Notes: generated by a model not told the origin, from the sequence alone. A DNA stretch of 64,000 nucleotides from Taiwanofungus camphoratus (GCA_003999685.1 CP021221.1:1364001-1428000), one strand, 5' to 3'; positions 46,732 to 57,384 are shown, counted from the stretch's first letter. Numbers and translations: made by a program.

Positions 46732-48338
46732 TGATGAGTCCCGTAGCCTCCTGGCCCCCGAATCGCGATTTTAGGAGCTTTCTAATCCCCCAACCGACCA
46801 CTCTAAGACTCTCCTACAGCCTACGACAGGAGGGATAGGTTCCTATAATATTCCTAACGCCCCCTCTCCTTCCTAAACCCTCCTAACACCCTACAAAGTC
46901 TTGCGAAGTCACACGAGGTGCTACGAGATTTCGAATGCTAGACGCGAAGTCCCTAACTCCTGCTAAGTCCACTATCGGACACTGCCGGCCCTCCCATACT
47001 GTTCCATTGGATCTAGGTCCTATCTACTACGTCACTCATCCCGGGCTTAGCTAAGAAGTCTTAGCTAAGTCTCTCCTAGCTCTTGTGATTGCAGCTACCT
47101 CCGATAGGCTCCGAAACGGTCCGAAGTTCCGGAAGTTGGACTTAGGAAGCCTTGTGCACCCCCATGGGTCTCGATCCTATGCCATAAGGTCATCCTAGGA
47201 CGTACCCATATGACCCTCCACCCATTTAGGACACCTCCTGCCCCGATTAGGCCAAGTCCCGCTGCTAAGGACTTCGTGCGCTCTTAGCCCACTAAGATAG
47301 GTGATCACGGCGCATGGCTGCTCTTGGATAGTCATCCCGCCCTCGTGAATGAACTTGGTCACCTTTCTACCGTACGTAGTTCCCCTGTTTCAGTTCCTAA
47401 TTAGTTCCTATCCTCCTCGTGTTCACTTTGGAGTCCATGCGCTTTAGTACACATTTCGGACTCGTAAGGATCGCTTCGCGCAAGATTAGTTCACCTCACG
47501 TTCCCCTATTTAGTCAGAGGTAGTTTACTATGTACAAGAGAGACCCCTCAGTGTACGCTTCTCTCTTTGGAATACCAGTTCCCCTGTAGCTCCGATCTCA
47601 GGAAAGCGCCGCGAGTACAACCTTAGGAACGGTCCTAAGGTCCCTAAGTCTCCACCCCAGCTTCATTTCGTTACCTTTGAACTACGTCTACGCTCGCGAT
47701 ATATCTACGAACCACGTCTACGCTTCCCGAACTACGCACTACGATCCACGAAGTCGCCGTGACTTCGCACCTTTCAGCACCTCATATAGCATCTACCCAG
47801 TGGGCCTCCGCCTTAGTTATACCCTTAGGCTCACGTTGCGTCATCCCTACGTCCTACGAATAGCCCTACGACTCTCTCATAGCCTTAGTTTCAGGCTATA
47901 GTACATCTCCCTATGCCCTCGAACTCTCCGACCTCTCCTACAGGTCTCCTACGCTAGCCAAACCTCGCCCACCTCGCTCTAACAAACCTCTAAGCCTTAC
48001 GCCCTTTAGCTAACTCTAGCTAAAAGGACTTTGCAGCACCTATGAAGTCAGCTCGTGCGATTTAGCTAAAACTTCGAAGGACTTCGCAGAATCTCGAAGA
48101 ACTTCACGTACTTCGGAGGGCCTCGCAAGGCCTTAGGGATAGTATAGCACTTAGGAACAAGATCCTGTTGTGCAGGACCCTTGACCCCTTACTCCCCTAC
48201 TTACAAAAACAAGACATACAGGTTTCCCGGTATCATACAGGTTGTAGCTCCTACCCTCACATCCTCACAGTTATCACACTACCCTACAGCCACGTTGCGG
48301 AGCACTCCCTAGGTACCAGGGTCCCCTAGGTCGTATCA
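46732..48338 (+). repeat. 3' LTR, 1607 bp, apparent chimera
   Basis: The LTR starts TGATGAGTCC and ends GTCGTATCA. Its first ~950 bp are nearly identical to the 5' LTR. Its last ~650 bp differ at many more sites (compare 35505-35640 with 47745-47880). It is followed directly by TCGT, the duplication that matches the left boundary at 33532-33535 and not the base string before 34492. Confidence 0.85.
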
Positions 48339-48989
48339 TCGTATCTACGCCTATTGTCAGCCAGCAGTCCTATTATATCATATATTGCAGCAGTTCTACG
48401 TCTTCTACGTCCTACGTTCCCGAAGTTGGAGTAACTTCAGTCTGAGTAACCAGTCCCCCTCCTCCTCATCCGGCGTGCCTCCGCCTTCGTTATACCCCAT
48501 AGGCACGTGTTGCGCACAGTCCAGTCTATCAGTCATCACCTACAACAGCCCTACATACCATTCCTACAACATCAGCCCTCAGCAGTACCCCCTATCCCGA
48601 TTACATCAGTTTTCGGTTTATCTTTCGGTTCTCGGTTTACCACCAGTGCACCCTCAGTTCCTTCGACTCCTTTGCACCTGGCCGTCATTTGACCAGCCTG
48701 CTGCCATTGGATTAGAAGACCACGCTCCTACCTCCCTGGGACTGTCCGCACCTCAGCATAAGATCCTGTCGTACAGGATTCATTGGCCCCTTACTCCTCT
48801 GCACACACTAGACTTTTAGGCCCCTGACAGTGGTCTAGGTAGTTTCTCTGTCATGTTCCCTCACTTACCTTTTCCTCTGGTATCCTTCACAGGTACCACA
48901 CCACTTTAGCTCTCTCCCTACTCATTGGGACGCGTTGGACCTACTCCCTAGGTTCATCCCCACAGTCCAGGACTCCTTAGGTCGTATCA
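48339..48989 (+). repeat. Right remainder of the interrupted host LTR
   Basis: After TCGT the sequence continues 'atctacgcctattgtcagccagcag'. It matches the inverted arm near 49.9-50.0 kb, where it is uninterrupted. It ends 'ccttaggtcgtatca' at 48989, the same end as the 1.6 kb LTR family. It is an older, diverged LTR into which the whole nest was inserted. Confidence 0.75.
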
Positions 48990-50419
48990 ACGACCTGGGG
49001 AGCCCTAAGGAGGGAGGAATCTAGGGAGTAGGTCTGATGTGTCCAAAGGTAGGAGAGATAGAGTGATGTGGTATCTATGAGGGATACCAGAGAGAAGGGT
49101 GAGCAAACAGACATGACAGAGAAACCACCTAGACCACAATCTGGGTCCTAGAAGTCTAATGTGTGCAGAGGAGTAAGGGGCCAATGAGTCCTGCATGACA
49201 GGACCTTGTGCTGAAGTGTGGATAGTCCCAGAGAGGTCAGAGTGTAGTCTTTTAGTTCTATAGCAATGAGCTGGTAGAATCTGGCCAGGTGCAAAGGAGT
49301 CGAAGGAAACTGAGGGTGAACTGACAATAGACTGAAAACTGAAGGAGAACCAATGATACAACCTAGGGGGTCCTGATGGAGGGAAGAACCTAGGGAGTAG
49401 GTCCAACACATCCAAAAGTAGGAGAGCTAGAGCGGTGTGATACCTATGAGGGATATCTGAGGAAAGGGTGAGCAAATGGACACAACAGAGAAATCACCTA
49501 GACCACAGTCAGGGTCCTAGAAGTCTAATGTGTGCAGAGGAGTAAGGGGCCAATGAGTCCTGCACAATAGGATCTTATGTTGAAGTGTGGATAGTTCCAA
49601 GGAGGTAAGAATATAATCTTCTAGTCCAATGGCAGCGAGCTGGTAGAATACCGGCCAGGTGCAAAGGAGTCAAAAGAAACTGAGGGCAAACCAATGATAA
49701 ATCAAAAACCAAAGGATAACTGAGAACTGATATAATTGGGAGAGGAGATGCTGCTTGGAAATACTGGTGTAGGGACTGAGTATAGATCTGGTGTAGATGA
49801 TAACTGATGAACTGGACTAGACACAACATGTGTTTATGGGGTATAATGAAGGCAGAGGCACACTGGACGAGGGAGAATGTACTGGATACTCAAGTTACTC
49901 CAACTTCAGGGATGTAGGACATAAAAGAACGTAGGACTGCTGCAATGTGTGACATAGTATTGACTACTGGCTGATAATATGCATAGAGATGATAGAGGGA
50001 AACCTTGTCAAACTGTTAGAAAGCCTTAGAGCAGGGGAAACCCAAATCTGAACTCTGGAGGACAAGTCTGTAGATTCTCTGAGACAAGACAGGAGTGCAT
50101 ATCTTCTCTGCTGTCTGGTAGATACAGAAGACTACATAAGGGGTCTGTGGTGTCAAAGTATCTTATGCAAAATAAAACCAAAGAAACTGAAAACAAACCA
50201 AAAATCGTAAAGTCTAGAAACCGGTCAGTGTACCATATGAGAAACTAAACTGAAGAAGGAAATGAAACAGGAACTCTGAATGTGGTAGAAAGGTTACTGG
50301 GGAATGGCACAGGGAAGGTGATGCTTATCTAGAGATCATCACATGGGAGATGGGCTATCTAACCAGACTGAGAGAGACAGGGACCTGGGAGCACTGAACA
50401 GTCAAACCAATGCGTAGGG
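48990..50419 (-). repeat. Inverted older LTR copies (right arm, first part)
   Basis: Starting 'acgacctggggagccc', this runs as the reverse complement of the LTR family. A partial copy (48990-49353) abuts a second start, TGATACAACCTAGG, at 49354, which continues to about 50.4 kb. The part from about 49.95 kb onward is the reverse complement of 33.1-33.53 kb. The partial-then-full arrangement repeats the pattern seen at 33536/34492. Confidence 0.7.
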
Positions 50420-50962
50420 TGATACAAGCTGGTATCAACGACCGGAAAGCCTCAAACGTGAGGATCCGGCTACTAGGGATAGTAGTGAGGCTTTATGGAC
50501 ACTGCGTATGTCCTCCTGGGCGAAGTCGATAGAGTCGAGCGAGTACTCAGGTACGAAGCGAGAGGTCGCAAGATACGAGTATAAGATTGCTAGTGGTAAC
50601 TAGCTACTTGGTAACCAGATCGAACTTAAGGTCCGACCTACAAAGTACAGGGCCTTATATACATATTCTACTCTGCGCACGGACCATGACACGTGGTCTA
50701 AGAATCAGCATGAGTAAGCGTAAGTAAGGCGATATGAGTCATCGGGCCGTATTAGCAATCAGTAAGCGTAAGACGAAATGTGTTAGCGGGGCCCGATATG
50801 AGTCAATGTCTATGAGTAACCGGGGCCCGTACCATAAGCAGCGACGAGTCAAGATGCTGTGCAAAGAAGCTGGGCCTACCCGAGGCCCGTTCTAGAAGCG
50901 AAAGGTCATGGGACCGATCTGAGGTCCGACCGATAAGATATGCAACGAAAGAAATTGTATCA
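50420..50962. mobile_element. Solo LTR of a second family, TSD TAGGG
   Basis: A 543 bp unit, TGATACAAGC...TTGTATCA, is flanked by TAGGG at 50415-50419 and 50963-50967, a perfect 5 bp target duplication. The inverted left arm (33100-33110 region) shows the same site without this insert. Related copies lie at 53547-54102 and, truncated, at 52735-53110. It holds repeated GGGCCCG-type palindromes and no gene. Confidence 0.92.
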
Positions 50963-50967
50963 TAGGG

Positions 50968-51540
50968 GGCCTAGACAATGTGATGAGATCATGTGGACAT
51001 CATGGACAAGAGGTCAGGACTCTGAACTGAGGGACCGAGAACCAGAACCATGAACTGAAGACCAAAAACCAAAGGACTGAGGATTAAGGACTGAAAACTG
51101 AAGACCAAAGGACTTTTGCTCAGTTTCTCTTGGCCAAAGGGATGGACTTGGGGATGTAAAAGGGATGCTAGAATGAGCTGAATGAGTGCATTGTAGAGTA
51201 TGAGGGACTGCTTTGCAGGATAGAGGCTTCTGAAATGTGCTGTAGAACTTCTGATATCCGAAGTCTGAATAATGATGTTTTGGTGTGTTGACTGGGATTC
51301 TCAGGTGGTGTTACAATGCATGGACAGTGGGTCTTTGTCCTGATGATCTGTAGAGTAGCCTAAAAGCACATAGAAAACCAACAATGGGTGCTTTCAGGGC
51401 GCAGAGGAGTACCAGACCTATCACCGGCTGCAACGAGTGGCGTTGAAGGCATGACAAAGGCTTCAGGGTCAGGTTAGAGTGCTCTGTGGGGCCTAAAAGG
51501 GCCTGGTGTCTATCAACGGGCCCCAGATGGGCCCCACTTA
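50968..51540 (-). repeat. Right inverted arm, second part
   Basis: This resumes the sequence interrupted at 50419 and is the reverse complement of about 32.1-33.1 kb in the left arm. Examples are 'accaaaggactga' against 'tcagtcctttggt'-like segments, and the coding remnant with 'ggcgttgaaggcatgac' near 51.44 kb. It is diverged, with no open gene. Confidence 0.6.
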
Positions 51541-52056
51541 CTCATGGACACTGACTCATATCAGCCCCCACTGATATGACCTAGGTTAGGATGTATATGA
51601 GAGGGCTGGAAGATAATATAGGGATGTATAAGCTGTCATGGGGGGTTCTGAGGTTACAAGGGACAATGATAGAGCTGCTGAGTGTAGTACATATCTCAAA
51701 GGGTTTAGAAGTGTAGTGGATAGGTAAAAAGGGGATAAGAGACCGTAGAGTAGATAATAGGACATAGAGGAATGTGATAATAATGCAATGTGAGCCTGTG
51801 AGATATAACTAGGATAAGGGGACTGAATGAGTATCTGAAGTGTATGAAGTCACCGCAACTTTGTAGGGCATAGGATGTAGTTTGAGGGTGTAGGCATAGA
51901 TGTAGGTTATATTGCAAGCATAGTCGTAGTTGTCTGAGTTGATACTGAATGTAGGAGACTTTTAGAAGCTTAGATGGATCCTAAGGCTTCTATTCTCAAT
52001 GCACTGTGAGATCATAGCTGCAGAGGGGCTTGTATTTTCAAGTGGGGGAATAGCGT
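51541..52056 (-). repeat. Decayed inverted LTR fragment
   Basis: The order of words matches the inverted LTR at 37.84-38.40 kb (for example 'gaagtcaccgcaactttgtag' here against 'gaagtcacggcgacttcgtag' there). Most differences fall at CpG sites, changed to TG or CA. It has no coding content. Confidence 0.65.
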
Positions 52057-52734
52057 TGATACGACCTAGAGAGTCCTGAATGGAGGGATGAACCTAGGGA
52101 GTAGGTCTGTTGTGTCCAATAAGAGGGTGAGCTAGAGCGGTGTGGTACCTATGAGAGATATCAGGGGAAAGGGTAAGCAAATGGACATGACAGAGAAACT
52201 ACCTAGACCACAGTCAGGGTCCTAGAAGTCTAGTGTGTGCAGAGGAGTAAGAGGCCAATGAGTCCTGCATGACAGGATCTTATGCTGAAGTGCAGATAGT
52301 CCCAAGGAGGTAGGAACATAGTCTTCTAGTCCAATGGCAGTGGGCTGGTAGAATGCCGGCCAGGTGCAAAAGAGTCAAAGGAAACTGAAGGTGAACCGAT
52401 GATAAACCAAAAACCAAAGGATAAACTGAGAACTGATATAATTGGGAGAGGAGATGCTGCTGAGGGATACTGGCATAGGAATGGGGCATAGAACTGGCAT
52501 AGGCAATGACTGATGGACTGAACTATACACAATGTGTGCCTATAGGGTATAATGAGGGTGGAGGCACACCAGATGAGGGGGAGTGGAGGGGCTGGATACT
52601 CAGGCTGAAGTTACTCCAACTTCAGGAACGTAGGATGTAGGAGATGTAGGGCTGCTGTGATATATGACGTAGATGACTGCTGACTGATAATATGCATAAA
52701 GACAATGGAGGGGAATCTTGTCAGACTGTTAGGA
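52057..52734 (-). repeat. Third inverted LTR copy, truncated
   Basis: It starts TGATACGACCTAGAG and parallels 49354-50030 closely (shared segments 'aacctagggagtaggtc', 'agtcctgca', 'ggccaggtgcaaa'). It is cut at 52734 by the start of a second-family LTR. Confidence 0.7.
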
Positions 52735-53110
52735 TGATACAAATTGGTATCTTGAACCACTATCTTGTATAGAGGGCCTGGCCACGACAGAGGGCGGCAA
52801 GGATTTATAGACAATATAGTCTGAGTGTCATAAAGTTCAAGAGCATCAAGCGAAGTGGTAGCAAGACACAAATATGATATGGTAACCAGATCGAACTTAA
52901 GGTCCAACCTAACTAAATACATGCCTATATATACTGATACAGACAACGAGCATGGACCAAGTACTACACTAGGGCAGGCGGTCCATCAAGTGGTAAAACT
53001 AATGGTACAAATGTGATATGAGTCATCGGGCCATATTAGCAATCAGTATGCATAAGTGGAATGTGTAAGCAGGGCCTGATATGAGTCAGAGTCTATGAGA
53101 TAAGCATAAT
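52735..53110. repeat. Truncated second-family LTR
   Basis: It begins TGATACAAATTGG and follows the 50420 copy through 'ggtaaccagatcgaactta' and 'gatatgagtcatcgggcc'. It departs near 53.11 kb before the expected TATCA end. The sequence to 53392 ends 'cctagatcgtatca', which looks like another decayed LTR end of the first family. Confidence 0.6.
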
Positions 53111-53546
53111 GTGGGTAATTGTTTCAGCTACTGCTGACCCCCAAGTATGGCTAGACAGTCCTTCAGGGATAGCATAAGACAAGAGGAGTCAGCAGTCTGA
53201 AGCATGTAACTACCATGGCATAAGTGGGGACAATTGGCCCATCAGTCAGTCTGGATGAGTAAGTATGTGGAAGTGGAGCTGCTCATCCATGATGTGAGAA
53301 ATGGGTGAAAGAAAAAACAATTAAGTTCATAGCCCTATCAGCCAGTAACACTCTCTAGATTCACCTCTACTAGAACTTCCTAGATCGTATCACTGATGTG
53401 ATGGATGCAACTTCAGAGACAAGATGGGAAGGTCAGTGTTTGCTTCTGGATGTGGTGCCCTTACAATTGGCAGAGAGCTTCATTTCATAGAATATTAGTC
53501 TTATAGATTGTTATAACTTATAAGTAGTGTATAATATCAATATAAT

Positions 53547-54102
53547 TGATACAAGCTGATATCAATGGCCATGAAGCCTCAAACGTGAGGGCCTGACTAC
53601 AATAGAAGGTAGCGAGGACTTAAGGACAATACATTGTCCATAAAGCGTGAAGTTGATAGACGTTGAGCGAGTATCTCAGGTATGAAGTGAGAGATCGCAA
53701 GATACGAGTATAGGATTGCTAGTGTGTGCTAGCTACCTGGTAACCAGATTGAACTTAAGGTCCGATCTACAAAGTACAGGACCTTATATACATATTCTAC
53801 TCTGCACATGAACCATGACATGTGATCTAAGAAGCAGCATAAGTAAGCATAAGTAAGGCGATATGAGTCATTGGGCCATATTAGCAATACCTATGCGTAA
53901 GACAGGATGTGAGAGCAGGACCCGATATGAGTCAGAGTCCATGAGTAAGCGGGGCCCGTCCAGGGCCCATACAGTAAGCAGCCATGAGTCAATAGACTGC
54001 ACAAAGAAGCTGGATCTATCTGAGACCCATCCGATAAGTGAAAGGTCATGGGACCAATCTGAGGTCCAACTGATAAATTACGAGAGAAAAGAAATTATAT
54101 CA
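53547..54102. mobile_element. Solo LTR of the second family, TSD ATAAT
   Basis: A 556 bp unit, TGATACAAGC...ATTATATCA, is flanked by ATAAT at 53542-53546 and 54103-54107, a perfect 5 bp duplication. It is about as long as the 50420 copy and aligned along its whole length, but diverged, so the insertion is not recent. No gene inside. Confidence 0.9.
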
Positions 54103-54304
54103 ATAATTTGTTATATTACATATGATATAGTCAACTTACTGTCGGCTTCTAGTCAACTAAGTCATGCACCAACCTAAGTCGACTGCAAGTTGCAGCTCAT
54201 AGCTGAGCTGATCATGAGCCACAACTTGCTGAGTTGCAGTCAAGCCATGATGTGGGAAAGTCACAGCTTGCCATAGTCAGTTTGAGACTAGCTGAGCCAC
54301 AGCA

Positions 54305-54351
54305 ACACTACAAAGCACTCTCTAGGTACCAGGGTTATCTAGATCATATCA
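54305..54351 (+). repeat. Decayed end of the 1.6 kb LTR
   Basis: 'acactacaaagcactctcta' to 'agatcatatca' matches the LTR end at 36054-36100. Differences are mainly C to T or G to A, including each CpG of the parent. Confidence 0.7.
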
Positions 54352-55084
54352 ATGACATCATCTGAGCAATGCAAGTTTGCCCAGCAGCCTGGCAGAGCTT
54401 GGCCATGGTCAATTAGCCCTATATAAGATGAATATTAAACTCAAGTGACATCATCACAATTCATGAATGCTTGGTGGTCAAGACAGTGACAAACATAGTA
54501 CTTGATTGTGCTTCTAGAATGCATAAAAAATGTGTGCTTGATTGCAATGAGGTGTGCACTCTCCTGACAATTGAAGTGGCATGAGACCTTTCAGTTGTAA
54601 TGCTCTGTAAAACAGCATAGTCAACATTTGTGCAAAATTTGCAGGGCAGTCATGCACCAGTCACACAAGCTGACTACAGATTGACTGGTGTGTGACTGTC
54701 CTGTGACTGACTGCTTCATATTCAGCCACTGAAAGGCAAGAAATTTGACTAGTTAGCCAATTTATGCAATTTTGGTACCAAAAGGTGACTAAGGCCAACT
54801 TTTGTTTTTTACAGACGGACAGCCATAAACATGGCTTCTAGTAGCAATCAAATGATACACCTTACGGTTTTCCTGATGAGAAAAGAATCAGGATTAATTG
54901 ACAACAGGACCTTGTATCCTTTGAAAGGCCACATGCATCATTACACCTGTCTCTAATGCATTCATAACATTAAGCGACCGTTAGAAGATGACATTAATTA
55001 AAAAAGGTCGGGAACTCTAGAGCTTACTTGTAGACTATATCCTACAGAAGAACTTGACCCTAGACACCCTTATGCTACCTCACA
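54352..55084. other. Repeat-derived or intergenic sequence at the right edge of the nest
   Basis: No open gene and no clear match to the LTRs were seen. The sequence is AT-rich with many short variants of 'gccacaactt/tgcagtca'. It should include the 3' flank of the leftward LCL2 gene. Confidence 0.35.
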
Positions 55085-55545
55085 CTACCCTAGCTTTCTA
55101 GCCAACCGCTCAACATCCGCACATTCATTCATGCCCCGAACACACATCACAGTAGCGGCACCTCTGTCCCCAGTATCGTGAAGCAGACATCTAATGTCCT
55201 GGACATCAGGACAAGGGCAATCTGTTGGGCTTGAGACGCAGACTAGTGTGTCCGGACACAAATATTGTGAGCAGGATACTGCAGGCGAACATGATCAATT
55301 CCAGATGAGCCGCTTGAACAAATATTTAATGTTCACAAACGATCCATACCACTATCTGAGAATAACATCCATTGTCCAGCACTTGTGGATCCAGATGATC
55401 TCTGCTGTTGCTGCTGCTGTTGTTGCTGTTGTCCTGGATGCCCGAACATCTGTTCGAAGAAGTTGAACTGGGCCCCAACGGAAGAGAAAGAAGTGCAGGC
55501 AAGGGGCAGAATTAGCAAGTTCCACAACATTGAATCCCAGATCAT
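55085..55545 (-). CDS. LCL2: Long chronological lifespan protein 2 (Lcl2), ER-associated
   Basis: Two exons read leftward (55545-55350 and 55278-55085) give 129 residues. A signal peptide (MLWNLLILPLACTSFSSVG) is followed by the family hallmark AQFNFFEQMFGHPG, a run of ten Gln, then CSQYLCPDTLVCVSSPTDCPCPDVQD and a Cys-containing C-terminal part ending VERLARKLG. Lcl2 proteins are small, cysteine-rich and enter the secretory pathway; in yeast they are linked to ER-associated degradation. Either ATG 55545 or ATG 55530 could be used. The Gln run is coded by mixed CAG and CAA codons. It is the first intact gene right of the transposon nest. Confidence 0.85.
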
Positions 55546-55933
55546 GGTATCTTCAATAAGTGAGACTTTCTAGTCTGGAGTTGACAGCGGCGTTATTTAC
55601 GTAATATACTTACGCGTTGACTGCGTTGACAAAGCTAAGCAACGCGTCGAGATAGCGGCATAATCACGTCGCCTTGAAGCTCAAGATATGCAACCCTGTC
55701 TCACACTGGTTCTATGGAACATACAAGACGTTGTATGGTAGACAGTTCCAAGGGCATATATTATATCGTGCGACACATGAGGATGATTACATATCAAAAA
55801 TGCCTATGGTGAAGGACCTATGTTGTCAGCAGCTAGATGGAATCAAGACATAAGAACGTATGCGATACGCCATTCAGATAACGAATGTGAGAGTAAGTAA
55901 GACGTAGACAAGACCGTCAGCACACTTGAGCCG
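55546..55933. promoter_or_regulatory. Intergenic, promoter of LCL2
   Basis: These 388 bp separate the leftward LCL2 start from the stop of the next leftward gene at 55934. They should contain the LCL2 promoter and that gene's 3' end. No open frame with a motif is seen. Confidence 0.4.
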
Positions 55934-57034
55934 TCATAGAAGAATATTGTCGTCCTCATCGCTGCCGTCGACTTCCTCTTCTAGGGCTCTTCTTCTCGCT
56001 CTCCTCTCCTCCTTTCCAACAGGCATCCGAACTGGGCTGCCATTCCCTACAGAACCAGCGCTCTCGAGTTGCCATGGCCTCCGCGCCGCGGGTGTCACCG
56101 AACCCTCCCTTATCCTCTCCTTCGTGAAATCAGTATAAATGCCCCTCGTGTGCGGTGTCACCGGTATTGACTTTGCCTTGCCACCCCGTTCGATCTGACG
56201 CTTTGCTCCAGGAGATAGAAGTCCCACCTTCGACCATGCAGCATCGCTAGAAACAGCAGGGGCAGTGGTAGACTTGCGCAGTCTCTTGCGTGGTGGTAGG
56301 TTCTCCTTCTCTCCTTCCTTCGCCCTCCCTGTCTCTGACCCTGTTTCACTTTCTGACGCGCCAGTCTCGCTCCTAGAACCAGAAATGCACTGTGTAGTAT
56401 CGGGTAAAAGGATATACGCGTCCTGGAAGATGTCAAAGCCTGGGTAATGGACAGACTGACGGTCGGGTGGTATGATCTCGCGGGGTATCATGACCGGAGT
56501 CGTCGCACGCGTGGGCACCACACAAGATTGCATATCATAGTTGTACAGTTCGTCTCCATAGTCAGAGTAGCCATCTAGACATGACACAGATTTCGTCCTC
56601 GAGCCGCTGGCGAGCAGCTTTGGAGACGGTGCAAGCGTGTTGTTCGACGGGCATGTGCTCACAGGGGTGTCGTCACGCTGGGCTTTGGTCGTGACGACTT
56701 GAAGTATCCGTGGATCAGCCAATAAAGACGTCTGTGAATCAATCTTCGTCAAGCCGAAGTCAAGTCTCTTGGCAGGGCTATTGGGGCCCCGAATGAGGCT
56801 ATCGAAGTAGGACGGTGCAAATCTTCCACGAGACGAAGAAAGAGGGCTCTTAACTGCCTTATGGGGTGAGTAGATGCCCTCTTCCGTAAGAATGCGTCGC
56901 TTTGTAGGACTATAGAGCGATGTAACTCCGGGAGAATGAGGTCGTTTATTAGGTCTAGGGTGCTTAGGCAAGTTGGGGTCTAGTGGTAGGAAGTGTTCGA
57001 GGGGTAAATCCTGAAGCGGTCCAGGGCGTCGCAT
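55934..57034 (-). CDS. Basidiomycete hypothetical protein with KEN box
   Basis: A single exon of 366 residues with ATG at 57034. The protein looks disordered, with conserved-looking short motifs: LEHFLPLDP, SPTKRRILTEEGIYSP, FAPSYFDSLI, SPAKRLDFG. Several SP and TP sites suggest phosphorylation by cyclin-dependent kinases. GEKENLPPRKRLRKS contains a KEN box followed closely by an R-x-x-L (RKRL), the pair recognised by the anaphase-promoting complex, and also a basic nuclear signal. The C-terminus is basic then acidic (DGSDEDDNILL). I do not recognise a named family. A cell-cycle-regulated nuclear protein is an inference from motifs only. Confidence 0.7.
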   Translation of the reverse strand: MRRPGPLQDLPLEHFLPLDPNLPKHPRPNKRPHSPGVTSLYSPTKRRILTEEGIYSPHKAVKSPLSSSRGRFAPSYFDSLIRGPNSPAKRLDFGLTKIDSQTSLLADPRILQVVTTKAQRDDTPVSTCPSNNTLAPSPKLLASGSRTKSVSCLDGYSDYGDELYNYDMQSCVVPTRATTPVMIPREIIPPDRQSVHYPGFDIFQDAYILLPDTTQCISGSRSETGASESETGSETGRAKEGEKENLPPRKRLRKSTTAPAVSSDAAWSKVGLLSPGAKRQIERGGKAKSIPVTPHTRGIYTDFTKERIREGSVTPAARRPWQLESAGSVGNGSPVRMPVGKEERRARRRALEEEVDGSDEDDNILL

Positions 57035-57384
57035 CAGAGTCAGTGGCGGTTACGTCCTTGGGAGGGTGGCTGTTGATCGAGTAACGGGGGCAGATGGGTG
57101 TCGCGTACAAAGAGAGATGGTGGACAATAAATGGAAAGCAACTCAAAGCAGCACGCGACAAACACGCATACGCCACTATTGTGACATGTGACAGAGAACG
57201 CGTAACACCTTGATCGACCGTCTGAGTCCGTGTCTCAGTGGCGTACGCTCAATGGACAGAATCTACTCCGATTTATCCGGGCAGAATACATTACAATTGT
57301 CGTCAAAAATCAGCTCAATACTCCGGAAACAAAGGGGATAGCACAAAACTATACATATTTACAGCAATACAAACTGATAAGGAC
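57035..57384. other. Intergenic region
   Basis: This lies between the start of the KEN-box gene and the stop of the leftward helicase gene at 57385. It should hold the KEN-box gene's promoter and the helicase 3' end. Nothing else was seen. Confidence 0.4.

Larger units (their letters stand above)
34492..48338 (+). mobile_element. Full-length Ty3/gypsy LTR retrotransposon
   Basis: The element spans 13.8 kb, of which 1.77 kb is a later solo LTR insertion, so it was about 12.1 kb. Order: 5' LTR (34492-36100), primer-binding site, gag-protease, reverse transcriptase, RNase H and integrase, an antisense accessory gene (46563 to 45186), polypurine tract, and 3' LTR (46732-48338). Integrase follows RNase H, which defines Ty3/gypsy. 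No chromodomain was recognised after the integrase. LTR ends are TGATGA...GTATCA. The left parts of the two LTRs are almost identical, so the copy is young, but it carries one stop codon in pol and the solo LTR in gag. It is probably unable to move by itself unless relatives supply proteins. Confidence 0.9.

Noticed and set aside
33500-54400. Repeats as a CRISPR-like or tandem array
   Set aside because: Repeat units are LTRs with TG...CA ends and target-site duplications, and spacing is irregular.
55385-55573. Plus-strand frame with a run of ten Cys near 55.4 kb
   Set aside because: It is the complement of the Gln run of LCL2, which has family motifs on the minus strand.
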